DNA of 64,000 bases from Glandiceps talaboti (Eukaryota; Hemichordata; Enteropneusta; Spengelidae): assembly GCF_964340395.1 (NCBI RefSeq), contig NC_135550.1, positions 25,120,676 through 25,184,675 of the forward strand, read 5' to 3'. The notes beneath the pieces were generated by a model. It was not told the DNA's origin. It ran no database searches and saw only the letters and a list, made by a program, of their open reading frames with translations. Numbering within the stretch: position 1 is the first letter of the stretch; the number at the start of each line of letters is the position of its first letter. A program made the position numbers and the translations under genes. Of the stretch, positions 37,401 through 51,079 are shown one piece after another.

Positions 37401-40400
37401 AATGACATCTTTGATTATTCCAAAAATATATTTAACATGTTTAAATTTGATATTTTAGCAGTGATTTCAGAAACAGTGAGAGAAAGCATTCGTCGAGATG
37501 TGGCTTTCTAATTGAACTCTATGGATGTCTGGGTTGACCTGTGTTTTATAATTTTTTTTCAAGTACAACAAACACCTTCAGAGTAACATCTTCAGGTCAA
37601 TAAAAGACTCACCTTTTGCTAGTGCAATGATAAATACGTGATTGAGTTTTCATGGTTATGGTTGTTTACCAAGTCGTATTACTTTTTGCATTAATTTACT
37701 ACCACAAATATTGACACCTAAATAAGAAACCTTGGAATATTTCACATCTTGCCACGACATTACCGAGATTGGAGATAGGTGGCAACAGATCATTATTGAG
37801 ACACTTTTTTAGATGCCATGAGTCACTGTTAATGAGCCAACGAGAAAGATAAGATTTTTTTTCTTGATTCCATATATCAACACATTAAAAAAAGGTGTTG
37901 ATTATTAGGTGTACTACACACATAAACAGTAACAACATGTCTTGTTTTTTCATTTCTCCGACGTCTCACACAAATTAAGTATTAAGATTTACCTTATCTA
38001 CGTTTTTGTTTTTCTTTTGATGCGGACCATTTGAAGCATTATGAATTGAAAACCTGGCGACAAGCAGGTATATATGTAAGACTTACAATGGCAAACGAAA
38101 GGGATAAAGATTTTTACACAGATAACCCAACACAAAGCAGCAAAGCCCTCGATAAGAAGTTGGGTACAATATCATGTTTACAATAATTTACTGTAAGTTG
38201 CTTTGCCTAATGTGCAGTAAATGCACAAACCGTGTTCTCTTTTAATTTGATTTTGCAAAACATGATTTACAAAGAAATCCTCCAAACCCCTCTATCTCGT
38301 TCAAACACTTGTTTTCATGTCTATTCACTGTCTATGTTCAAACTCGTGGTATATTTGTTTTTCTACCTTGCCAAGCTTTGTGGACGGCGTTGTTCGATGA
38401 TAAGAAAGCGACTGGCTGCGGTAATGGAAACGTCATGTTGAAACGTCCACAACACCAATTTACTTGGGTCTACTGGTCGCTAAATACTCGTTAGCTAGTT
38501 CCAATAAACTGGTAAGTCTCGAGGAACCGAAGTATTTACTCGACATGTGTGTGTTAAAACGTGTGCCACACAACAAATGGTGTATGATCATAAACTACGC
38601 GCAAGCTTCAAGATGGTCGAATAGCGAAGTGCCGCTGAGCAGGTGTAATATGTTTTCAGTCACTCTAGCCTTCTGCGTCCTTCTCCTTACAAACTATTTC
38701 TGCTCTGTAAAAATAGCAAGTATGCAATCAGTGTCGTATACGGATTAGAAAGTACACAAACACGAATTTACCGCGGTTTTTAAACCGAAAAGAATCTGTG
38801 TTGACAAAACAAAGGGCAGCTGAACGGTTTACCCATTTACCTTTGTTATTTCATCAGCTAAGGCATTAATAATGACAAGAACACACAAACGGTAAAACCC
38901 AACCATGTCTGACACTACCAGGGGAACATAAAAAGCCCAATACTATTTGGCACAAACGAATAAATCGAAAGAAAATAGAGGACAGAATTTTGAAGAGCAG
39001 TTTCATGCTCCAGGCAACTTTCAACAGTTATGCTTTGTTGTCGATTTCAAGCAAGGTTTTGTTCATTTCAAATTATGTTCAAAGGGCAACACCAATGGTC
39101 GTGTTATTGTATAGCTGATTGTGTCCTTGAATGGAACAAATTTGTGCTGCACTGCCCACAAATCAGTAAAATCACTTAAATACAACCCACGTAGAAAAGT
39201 CACCCAAAGACTGGTTTAACAGAATTTTGCGTCATAAGAGTGCAAGTCCTGAAAGACAACATGAAAGGACCGCCGTACTAAATCCATATTGAAATTCGTG
39301 ATGAAAATTTGGCCATCTCTTTGTTGGTTCGTTTGATTCACTCTGTTCGTGTAGAAGCTGTAATTTTTATTGTAAACCCCAAAGCTTAATTCAAACTCAA
39401 AATAATAACAAGTATATATCACAAAAAGTATATTTAAGAAGCAATATCTTGTAGCAGGATTCAATGGCGTAAACATATCAGATGCTGAAAGCTTTTACAA
39501 ACCAATCTGACAAAAAAAAATTGCCATTTCATTTTCATTTGCCTTTTTTGTCTTTAAAATGCAATTAAAGAGATAAAACGTATTTTAAGCTTTTTTTTCA
39601 TTCTTGAGTTCTGCTGTATTTTGTCGGTAATTCAAATCCTAAATGGGTGACAAAGATCTTTTAATTTGGGAGACTTTGCTTAGAGTTTAGGCCTGACAAT
39701 GCCGTAATCGTAAGCCCATTGGAAAACAAAGACGGCACCATTCACGGTTTAATTGCCAGGATTAAAATGAAGAATTGTCACATCGGTGCTAAAAACTTCA
39801 TTGTCGTCTAAGATTAATGTGAAAACACCCTTGGATTTGACATTCAACGCAAAACTGACATGGAAACGACCAACGCCGTTTTGTCCATGTCGGCCATATC
39901 AAAAGAGAGACTCGGATGTTTCAACGATGCCTAGACGCGGTCACGGTACATTTACTGTAATTGTTGTCAAACCCATGTTTGTGAATTTACGGGGTGTTTT
40001 TTAAAGCATATTTATTCAAAACTTGTGAAATGACTCAATCTTAAAAAAAAAACATTTTAGGGCGTGTGTTCGAAAAAAGACCATTTTATATTTGTATTTA
40101 GTGAATACTTTGCCTAAACCTAAATCATAAGCTGGAGTATTATGAATAATATGCATAATAATTTCATTATCACATTTTTTATATTCCCTTAGTCGTACTA
40201 TCATATAACCCTTTGATAAATAAATCAACTTATGTGGTATTATTTTCCTCAATTTAAAATTGATAGGTTCCAAAGAATAAAACCTCGTTTTAATACTTGA
40301 AATGTTGCTCCGGGTCAGACAACAATATGGCGGATTCGTATCTGATCCAACTTTCATAGTATTCTGAATTTAAAAGAAAACAAAAACATAATTTATTGTT

Positions 40401-43400
40401 ATTTAGCACATTATTGGAATACATTTAACAAATACATGCATGGTGGGATTTTTTGCAAAAAAGTCAGACATACGTAAAATGGCCAGAAATTCTACAAACG
40501 CAGCTGTCATAACTTTTTCAACGTTAGTAAAAACAACGATACCGTGGACGGCGTCTGGATTTCTACGACAGTTGTTCACTGTACAACCGAAAATCGCACA
40601 TTAATGAAATATTGGTGCGCGCTTTCGATGTAATATCACCACGAGGTGCAAAATCGTTCAGAAACCGCCCAAGGCCTTTTTTCTGGGGACGTAACACTTA
40701 CTTCGAATCAATACTTTTCTGAACAAAACGACCCAAAATTCGCCAACCACAACGTCACTCGCATTATATATAAAAGTGTGGTCAATTTCACCAAAGATGG
40801 CCGACGCGACACTCAGCACAATTACTTTTGTCTTTAAAAACACCATTTTCTGGGGTTTTGAGGAAGAAGATATCAAAGTGTTCTGGTCAATTTTAAACAA
40901 CACATCCTCGTTGCATTAAGATACTAAAAGGTTTTCCACATTCCTCACATGTTTTGGTGTAGTACTTTGTGTTCAAATGTACGGTAGTATAGTCTGCTTG
41001 GACACAATCCCGCAGCTGTTCTTCAACCGAACTCTTTCTGCGGGCATTGCTAGTGAAATCTATCCCCCAAAGAAGACAACGAACCCGAAGGTCGTGCGGA
41101 GAATTCAGAACAGACATTGTAGCCAAGAAAGAACTGCTTTTATTTCTCTTCGGAACTCGTGGCGAAAAGTATGCCGAGAGAGAAAAGCACGAGACAAAAA
41201 GCCGATTGAAAATTGGCATTCCTGTAAGGGGAATTTAATATGAGCAGTATGTACAAGACGAGTTCATGAAAGTAGCTATGAAATTCATTGATGGTGATAG
41301 CCCCAAGCGACTAAGAAAGCTAAATAGTTGAATTATCTACTAAACCAGTTAGTACGCTTTGTTACCAAGCATTTCTTAGGACTCCACATACGTGATCATG
41401 CTTTTCATTTCGTGCTACTACCTTGCGGTCATACGAATTTTCGTCAACGTTTTATCCTAGTTGAAAAAAATGACTGTACCATCGTCTATGGAGTTATCAT
41501 TATCATTGATATATCTTGGTTTGAAATTAACTTGATGGTTTAATCTCTCTTGTGGTGAATTCCGAAATGAAAATACATCATCCGGAGTGGGTCCCCATTG
41601 CACCTATTATTTTGTCATATTTGGTTATTTTCTGTCAAATTGATAGCACCCACACTGTGAAATGAAATAAGAATTAACTTGGTGATATCACATCGCTGAC
41701 AAACCATGATGATATCCCCGATTTCGTAATCACTCCCTTGGTATTTGCTTTTATCTCAGAGTTGTAATGAATATGAAGGTATATAGTAGCAGTAAGCTGA
41801 CATATTTCGACCATTGTCATATCTTTGGATTTTTGCACAATAACAAAATATATGGACATGAAAATGACAGCTTTTGACCCAAGCAGCGAAATCAAAAAGA
41901 TTAAAAAAATTCATATTTTTACTGGATTTCAAATGTTTCAGAAATGATGGATATATATCTTGGTAGATGAGTTATTTCTCTATGTTGGTCATTTATTTTT
42001 GACTGTGTGAAATATTGAGTGATTCAGAGTTGTCCATAAACTGATTACTATGTAGATGATTGATTGGCGTGGTGTACAAAGGTCATGGCGAGGGCTGTGG
42101 CGATTCTTCTCAAGTCTGCATTTTTTTGGCTTTTACCAAACTGAATTATCATCATTTCGTTATTAATTATGACAAGATCGTACTAAACTACATCAATTCA
42201 TCTAAAATGACGTACGCGAAAGCCGATTATGATGAATGGTTCGGATGACCAGTAAATTTTTTTTTATCCGTCGAGTTTTATTGTTGATGTTGATGTATGT
42301 ATATTTGATATATTCTCTCGATTCTACTGTCATCAGGGGTTACAGTCATATTTCAAAGACTTTAAAAATTTAAATAAAACTATAAAATTACCCTGACATC
42401 GTCAAAGTAACCAGAAGAGAGGATATTTTAAGATGAAGGGCCGGAATTTCTCATGTCGTATAATAATATATGAGCCACACACAGGAAATGACAAGGCGAT
42501 CACGAGAGCGCTAAGTACCTGTCCCGTCGCAGTCCGCTTTGTCTTATCCTGGTTACCAAAAAATGTGCGGGCCAGTTCGTGTAGAATTCTAAATTAAAAG
42601 ACCAGTGAAACATATGGGATCTAGCTAGACATTTCAAACAAATGTCGACATTGTTTAAGAGTCTTCCTTATTCCATAATTTTCACAGATGGAGATATCCT
42701 AAGATTTGTACGTATGTTCAGACTGTTGACTACCCGAGAACAAAGACCAAGAGGTGTTTTCAGGTAAACACATGTACGTGATGAACTCTCAACACCAAAC
42801 GTCTTTTTTTGCGCGCCAACACAAATTTCACCCATAAAATTATCTAAATAATGCATCAGGAAATACCAAACTGTCATTAAATTTCTTCCAGTTCGATTTT
42901 GAACGGAATTGGGATATTTAAGACAATGCCATTACAAGTTAGTATGAAACACCCGAACACAACAACGTAGTTAAAATGTTACTATACATACCAGCCTCTG
43001 TTTTAGCGCGTTGAAGAAACGAAAAATCCAACAGTCACACGTCACCACTTTTCTGAAACTCTATCTGGCCACACATTTGGTTTTTAGGACACGAAAAGGA
43101 CAGCTTGACTCTCCGTGGCAGCGTCCATGACGCATATGATGCGTATATACACAACATGGATAGTTCTATAAACACTTTCAACCTAATATTTGAAGTTAGC
43201 GTCTAAAACAAATGGAAACTGGCACCTCGTTATATATTACATTTTTATTTGAGTTCCCGTCTCGTATTGTTGACTTTACAGGGGAATAAAACTGCTTGTT
43301 GCCCACTCAACGAAAAAGCAGCGTATTTGAGTTCGTAAATAAAGTGGACAGACGAAAAAAGTATAAGGGAAAGCATTTATTCTGACAGAAAATGAATTAA

Positions 43401-46400
43401 GTGAAGTTGGCACTTCACGAAAGTACCTAAGCACAATTCCTAAGTTATTCGGTTACGTGTCATAGTCTCACTGTCTTTCAACTACATGTAATGTTGTTTT
43501 TTGATTAAAACGACACATTATCATATTCCAAAAAAAATATCTGTTCGAGATTATGCCTTTTTTCATATTTTGTTCCTGAAAGCTGTAAGGAATTTAAAAA
43601 AATATATATTAGGGCAAATGGGAAATCCGGAATTTGGTGGGAAATGGCAGTTGTACGTGATGTGCTGTATGGAAAATTCACATCATGCCGTGATTCATTT
43701 CAATATTGTTCGTTTCATCTTAGAAAGTGAGAGATGATGTCTATTGTTTGGGACACGTTATTGCCCTCCCCTTGTTGACTTGAATCTGTGTGTTCTATCA
43801 AATGATGATAGGCCAGCTCAAAGGTAGTTGAAATTTGAGACGTGTCACAGTTGAAATTTGCATATGCTGTGATAGTGTTAAGTGTTCGTAATACATGTTC
43901 CCATTACTTGAGTTATTTTTTTTGCAAATTGCAAACTCAAAAAACAGTTAGACCTTAGAAGACTGCGTGACCTCTTGTACGTTCCGATGTAATGGTCCGC
44001 TTCAATAAAAATGATGATTTTTGTAGTGTTTTAAAAGACCAACAGGTCAAGTCATGCTGGTTTGTGGAAATCAACCTAGGGAGGAATGACCGCTAAGTAG
44101 TGACACACCTTGCGTTAAACATCTACTCTTATCGGGTCTACATCAGGTGACTAAACCACCCTGTGCGAGTTCCATTATGTTTTGTCACCTTTTTAATATC
44201 CAGACTAAAGTTAGATTGGTGTGATGATAACTGTTGGTGATATATGCTCACAAAGTTTTGTTTGTAAAAGGGAACCCCACTGAGCTGTATGAAAACAAAG
44301 TTTTGATTCAGCCTAGTCTGGTTGGTCACTGAGTTTGCATTAGTTTGATAACTCAGTTTGCAGCATGGCCAATATCAATTATAAAGATGTCAAATTTTCA
44401 AGGTTATCTTTCTATCTTTCATCCCCTCCGTCTCACTAAATAATCATAGATTTTCTCTGTATTCGTCGTGTTTTGGACAAAATCCGAGATTGGTTTCTAA
44501 GTGTCCACTCCAAAGTCAGTGACCAGCAACACCAGAGTACACACATGGAGTTAGCTGGACGTATTTTATTTCTCACTGATAAGCATGAGTAGTACGGCTT
44601 GTCACATCTCACCTTCGTTGCTTTTCAGCGGACGTGAAATAAAACACTACGTAATTCTTTCATGTGGCACGCCTACTGTGCACAAACATGGGATACCTGG
44701 TCACAGACGATTTCTTGGTTTTACTACAGGTCTATGTATCATAAACATGTGTATGGGGTATAACTTACTAGGTTGCAACGGAAGGCGGAACTGTGGCGTT
44801 TGCAATGAAAGCTATAGTGATATGATATGTCGGTTTTGTCATTTCCTTCTGGCTGAAGAGGGGCTTTGGTGGGGTGACGGGGGCAATGAACTTGGGTGAC
44901 TCTTGACTAATAAATATGTGATCCAGTTGTGTTTTTAAGTATTTCCTACTAGGCGACTTGGAATTTAAAAATGAAAATCCGCTTTAGTAATGAGGTGTGA
45001 AGGGACTTGAACAATTTCAACCTGACAAGCTAAGCCACGACCCGCCCTTGTGTTCCCTTGCTTTGCCTTGAGGGAAGGAACACTATCGATGCCAGAGTGT
45101 AAAGGAAATTTTTAACCCTAACGGACTACTTCGGGTCACTGGAAAACGAGTATCCGTATTTTTGGTGCGACAACAATAAACGGAATGACAAAGGCTTTGG
45201 TTGAAACCATGCAATGTTGGGTCGTCATAAAGCCAGAACAAATAAAATTAGTGGAAGGGGTCAGGCAAGTCGATAAACTAACAATTAACACGACTGCTTA
45301 TCGCTCATGTTGAATTGATGAAAATAAATAAAGTCTTGCGCCGTCGGAATGAGGTGCACCAACACTCACGCGTTGGGAACTGAGACTAGTGTGTATAGTT
45401 TATCATTTGTATCATAGTAAAATTCAATATACCTGAGTGAAATGTGGTCAAAGTCCGAGTTTGGCTACTTACTGTAGACGGCAAATACTAAATGTCAGCT
45501 GATGCAGCTCCACAATTAAAACAGATTTTCATAACGGATGTGAACTGCATTAGTGTCCCCTACACATAAACTTGACTTAGCACTGTTATGAAGTACGAAC
45601 GTATCATCACACAGTGTGATAGAGGGGCTGTGGTCATCAATTGCTTGTGAACCACCTGTTGGATTGTATACGATATGTTGTTGTGTGCCACCAAGTGCTA
45701 GTATCTCGATGGCCCTCATCACACTACACACCAATGAAACACTTTTCAATACAAAACTCGAGAGTTTCGATCAGTTTGTTTAGTAATTACTGATTGGCAT
45801 TAGTTTCATTTCAACGATAAAATGTATGTTTTACTTTGGGTTTATATATATGGAAGGGAAGAGAATAGGGCGGCAGGGGAAGAACAAGGCAAAAGTGACC
45901 ACATTATTAGCTCATTGTCTCACGAGTTAAAGTGAGAACAGGTCTTAACACTTTTGCAATCCATTAATGCGATGTTATTGTTTTTGCCCAGTCATGACAA
46001 CGCCGGTGGCCTGCATTCCTCAATGGACACATAGAAAAAGGTGTAAATCGTCTAATTGTCTGTGAATTGTACGCTATTTGTCGTCCAATTTGTAAGTTTA
46101 CCCAACCTTTAACTCTTTGCGCCTGTTCAAAAACTGAGAATTGTCGATCAACCAATGAGCAACGTCTTTTTTCATTTTTTTTGTTTACTACCTATTTGGG
46201 AACTCCTATTCAATTCTGGTCACCTGTAAACGGCTTTTTGTTCGCGCCAAAAGTGACACTTACCCTTGTTAAAATTAAGAATATTGGAATAAACGGTCTC
46301 AGACAACGCAACAGGGAAGGAAACCCCGACTGGAGGAAATTTCAACTCAACACACACTCTTTGGTGTAAACCGAGACTTTAAAGATGGTCACGTGTCAAT

Positions 46401-46495
46401 CAGCTATTCCATTCATTTGAACGTCTTTTTTTGTTTCAGATATGTAAAACGAAGAATTATATTTATGTATGAAATATTTACAATTATATTTTTTT

Positions 46496-46531
46496 GGGGG
46501 GTGGGGGGGGGGAAAAGAAAAAAGAAAAAGA
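46496..46531 (+). repeat. Polypurine tract (G-rich then A-rich)
   Basis: An almost pure purine strand with only one T: six G, a T, ten G, then AAAAG-type units. It has the mirror-poor but strongly asymmetric composition linked to triplex-forming DNA. Confidence 0.85.
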
Positions 46532-47781
46532 AATGCTCTATATTCAACTGCAATCTGTATACTGCTAGAAGTCAGTGTGTACATTTCGACTACGTCAGGT
46601 TTACACGAAATTGACACCAGCGCTGTTCACGTGACAAAAATCTATAATTTAGCCATCCGATCTTCACGAGGGTAATGGTAATTTCATCGATGAAGCGTGA
46701 TATTCAGCTGAGTGACGGCTTGTGAAATGCGATCGTTTAATATCGAAAATTTGGTGGGAAATTGGGAATTGCATATTCGATTCTCAGTTTATGATAATCT
46801 TAAACTTGCATCTTTTACAAAAAAACGCACATCAACGAGAGTTTAACATCTGATTGGAAAGCTTTTTAAACAGTGTTTTTATAATATTATGTGTATTTTC
46901 TTTTCCCTGCTCTATAGAACCGTTATATCGCAGTTTGTTTGATTGTATTTTTTCTATAATTAGTAACATCACATAATTGTCATAATCAGCCAGGTACGTG
47001 TTTCTATATTGAACGTATTACTGGAGAATGGACAAATCATAGCCGACGTTATTTTAAAAGATATATATCCCCCCAAAGTAAGCACTGTAGCAATTACACG
47101 ATCTCACTCCAAGAGTCTCCTATGATATTTTGTATACTACTTAGCCCACTGACAGATACAGTTTCACAGCACCCGGATAGCAGACTTCAAATCAGGTGTT
47201 ACCGGCAGTGTAGTCCGCTTTCAACGAGAGGATTCATGTATATCCACTTGAAAATGAAGGGTAAAATACGGGCAAGATATAGTGTTTGTTTCGGGTGCAT
47301 ATATTGACTTTGTATCGGTCCAGTAAATCTCAGCCATACCCTACATGCAGTAACAAGGTATATCAAAGACAAATAGTACAATCTGTTTGTAAACCTGTTG
47401 TGAAAACTATCTCATCTGACGGTTCTGTTTTGGTGAGGGTAAACCCAATCTGTTTACAAAGAAATTTAGACCATCGCATTGTCCAAACCTATAGTTACTC
47501 ATATAGTAGTACTTTACACAACCTGGAAGTGGAAATTTGAATACGTGGGGTTTCTCTTATCCGTTCAAAACTTAAACAGACATGGAATGGATATAACATA
47601 CTGGTATTATTTGTTCGTACACGAATACACTTGTCATAGTCTAACACATTGAGCGACAGGCTACACTACGGATGTGGCACAGATGTGATACACTAGTATC
47701 CTATGATATATGGCTATACATACACGCCATACTGCAACGCAAGAATGGGGCTAATATTCCCCAAAACATTTGCTATTCATG

Positions 47782-47792
47782 CCCCCCCCCCC
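47782..47792. repeat. Poly(C) tract
   Basis: An uninterrupted run of eleven C residues. Confidence 0.9.
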
Positions 47793-49964
47793 TTCGACGT
47801 TGTCGATTTAGCTTCGCTTGTTTTGTCATGAGCCAAAGAAATAGCATCTAATTTTGAAAACGACAACAATTAAATTTTCCCATTGACTCTTTCAGCATTT
47901 GATATTATGTGAAATGAGACAAAAACACAATATCTACAGGTACATATTAGATATTTAACCCGGAGGTGAATCTCTTTGATATTTTCTCTCTTTGCTTTTG
48001 CCGACATCCGAAGTAATTAGACACACTTCAAGAGCGAGTGGGTCACCATTTTAGTATTCGAAAAATTGAAAATTACATGCACGAAACGGCATAATGTGTT
48101 TTTAATTTCCAACCGCGTTTCATCACTTTCTCCTGGTTTCTCTAAAACCAATAATGATTATCTGTTCAACCTTCTAATCTAAGAATCTATATCCTTTATG
48201 AAAAATTAAAATGGCGTCCCCTGGGTCGTTGGCATATATCGCAGAAAACCGCTAAATCGTCGTTGTCTTCCCACCCTTTTTAAAAGATCATTTCGAAGTG
48301 AACACAGAACGCTACTGTAAAATTATATGCGGAAATGTTGAATAGCACCCAGCATAGACAAGGCGTTAAATTAAATGTCGGGTATTTCCTTTGCGGTGTA
48401 AATGTCCCTATAATATCCATTTAAGGGCGGTCAGGTAATTTTACACTCGAAGGGCAGGAAAAGGCGATTTGTCAGTATCTTGTTTTTAAAAACCGACCTG
48501 TTGATCACAGGTACCGAACTGTGAGTGTTTCCGTCAAGTAGATAAGTGGTTGTCACAGTCACAGACTTACAAAATAACTAGCTGGTCTAAATATGTCTTC
48601 TCAAAACACAACAATTTGTTGTATTTCCCGTCCACACCGTTTCACACCAGATTCTAATTTAGACGCGAGAAAGAGCTTCTTCCTGTGTCACAGCAAAATC
48701 AACTGCTGAGTCTGTCACCAAAACCCTATTTCATTCTAATAACTTCCCTATTAGTCCAGCTTGTCTGTAAATCAAATACTATCTGTCTCACGATGAAATC
48801 CATGTCTATCATGGTTTTTTTTTGTCCATTGCACGTACATGCCGGTGGGGTGAGATGCAAGCGCTGGAGGGATACACCAATGGCCAAAATAAAGAAGCAA
48901 AAAAAATCCACATGCACATGCGAAATCAAGAAACCGTATGTATTAACGGAGAAATATACTGACTGAAATCATATGCAGATTTAAAACAATGTTTTTTCAA
49001 GTAGAGTACCTCGATGAAACCCATTCTAGAGTGTTTTAAAGAGGGGAATTGCAATCATGGAAATAGCGTGCCAAAATCGATGGTTGGGAAACAGTACACC
49101 GCCACTATTGGTCGTGTTGTCATATGACCGTACTTTACACTATTTTAACACTCTCACGACTGTATATGTCTAACATTCGAATATATTGACACTCGCGGAT
49201 AGAATTTGTTTGCATTTTAGACGCGAGAGTACAGGCTGAATGAAAAACTCGTGTCGTTATACGCAGAACCAAGAACTACTTATAACCAGAGCGAAAGAAA
49301 ATCTCTCTCTTTGACCACGAGTACCCTTTAGTGTGAATCGGATTTACTATGACTAAAATAAGGACCAATTTTGAGAATTTCACATCTGATAAGTACGATT
49401 GACGTACACGTTTTTATATCACCTACGTCATCTGGTTAGAAGGTTACTGGCTAGTCCTTCGATTTGAACGATCACAAAGGTGTCCAAATATGATATGACA
49501 TTATTGGAGAGGGTTAATCATTAACGGTGTTATCGGGTGTGATATCATAAAAATACGCTGTAACCTCCACCCAGCCTAGCAACGCTCGATTGAGACAGAT
49601 TGTCGATTCCGTGTTTTCAATCCTGTCAGCATAATGGCAGCTAAAGCAAACATGGAGGACGGACCTTAAAAACAAGTCAACTTTGCACACCTCATCTAGC
49701 CGTTCCCGCGCATTTTTCAATCTGTTGCAAAACGCGTGAGTTTCAACAAGGTTTTCTTCGAGTCTGTTTCCTATTTATATCCGTCATTACCGTTACACAA
49801 GTGTGGTCGAAATATACATTTGATAAAATATTTCTATACGGTTTCACATCCACCTCAACATTCTCGCCATTTTCAGTCAACGAACCCGTTTTCACGCCAT
49901 AACAAAATAACAAAGACATGGTAGTAATTTCTGTGTTTAACAATAAAACTTAGCTCTGTGAAAC

Positions 49965-49970
49965 TTTAAT
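49965..49970 (-). terminator. foxA: foxA candidate poly(A) signal ATTAAA
   Basis: ATTAAA is the commonest variant of the poly(A) signal and is the first such hexamer downstream of foxA. T/GT-rich sequence follows on the - strand (about 49900-49945). Non-canonical signals closer to the stop cannot be excluded. Confidence 0.45.
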
Positions 49971-50923
49971 TTATCAAATAGAAATAAAATAACAACATGG
50001 AGGTGATGTTGAAACGTTCAAAAATTGTCTGCCGCTCCTAGTACAATAGAAAGTTCTCAGTAACAGAACGTTTGGCACATATACAGTTCACAGAAGTCTC
50101 TTTCGCGAAGTCTCAAAATTGACAGAAAAATATATTAACCCTACTCACGTTTTGGTAAAAGGAATACTTTTTTTAAAACTCTAAAGAGATTCGCTAAGAG
50201 TTGAAAATAAACAAACGAACGAGAAACGGAAAATAAAACAACAACAGAAAATTGATTGCCCCGAATCTGACTGAATAAAAAAATCAGTCAAAAAATTCAC
50301 TCAAAAAAATACACTGAGTTGATTGATTTCGTCACTCTTCATCAAAGGTGACTGAAAAAAAATGTCTAAATTTCATCTAAGGACATTTTTAAACATTTGC
50401 ACTTGGAGACAGATCCGATAACCACGTGAATGTGGGGTTGTGTAGAGACAACAGTTTTGAGTACACACGAACGTAGTAGTATATACTCGACAGCCAACGA
50501 CCATTCTCACAGGGTATATACTCTATACCTATCTAAAATATATAGACAAAAACTCTAAAAGTCTAACAAAATATAACAATATTAAATAAATATCAGCAAA
50601 GAAGCAATGTTGAAGACAACTTCACCGTGAGAAAAAGAATATAACAAATAATTCCTAAAGTAAAAATTTTGGCTTCTTGATACTTCTGTAATTCGTTTTC
50701 AGAAATAAACATTACGTATATCGATCAATGTCAATTCGCTCTCTCTCTCTTACACACAGTCTGTAATGAGATACATTCTCTCTTGGAATCTTGCACCTAC
50801 CATCTGATCAGTGGTGGATCATAGTAATTCTCTGAAAGGTAAAAGTCATAAAATAAATAGATCAGTTCAATTTCTCTCACCCAGTCCCAATTGTGTCCCT
50901 GAAGAGGCATAAGTCTAAGGTAT

Positions 50924-50951
50924 GTAGTAGTAGTAGTAGAAGTAGTAGTAG
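50924..50951. repeat. (AGT)n triplet repeat in the foxA 3' UTR
   Basis: About nine AGT triplets with one AGA interruption. It reads as CTACTA on the foxA transcript strand. Confidence 0.9.
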
Positions 50952-51079
50952 GATAGTCTCTATATTTTAACGAGCTGGCCCTGCTTTTCCGAATATTTTT
51001 TGTATGAAGGAGGAGTATGGCTAGGTTGTGTGGGTCACGGAACGAAGCTTGAAGGGTAGGCATGCAAACTTCACAATGT

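Larger units (their letters stand above)
34021..49949. other. Gene-free interval, right part (downstream of foxA)
   Basis: About 16 kb with no recognised gene. It holds a TA/CA microsatellite (34410-34453), a polypurine tract (46496-46531) and a poly(C) run (47782-47792). Open frames are short, and many overlap on both strands. The 108-codon - strand frame at 40893-41219 includes CEECGKPF but lacks the histidines of a zinc finger. Confidence 0.55.
49950..51079 (-). other. foxA: foxA 3' UTR (inferred)
   Basis: On the - strand, no AATAAA or ATTAAA occurs between the foxA stop (51080-51082) and the ATTAAA at 49965-49970. This suggests a 3' UTR of about 1.1 kb. The segment is T-rich when read on the foxA strand and includes a CTACTA-type triplet repeat (50924-50951) and a short GA/CT run near 50740. 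An 88-codon - strand frame at 50797-51063 lies inside it and has no recognisable product. Confidence 0.5.

Noticed and set aside
40893-41219. - strand frame containing CEECGKPF, like the start of a C2H2 zinc finger
   Set aside because: No histidine pair or second finger follows, and the rest of the frame is unlike zinc-finger proteins. Treated as chance.
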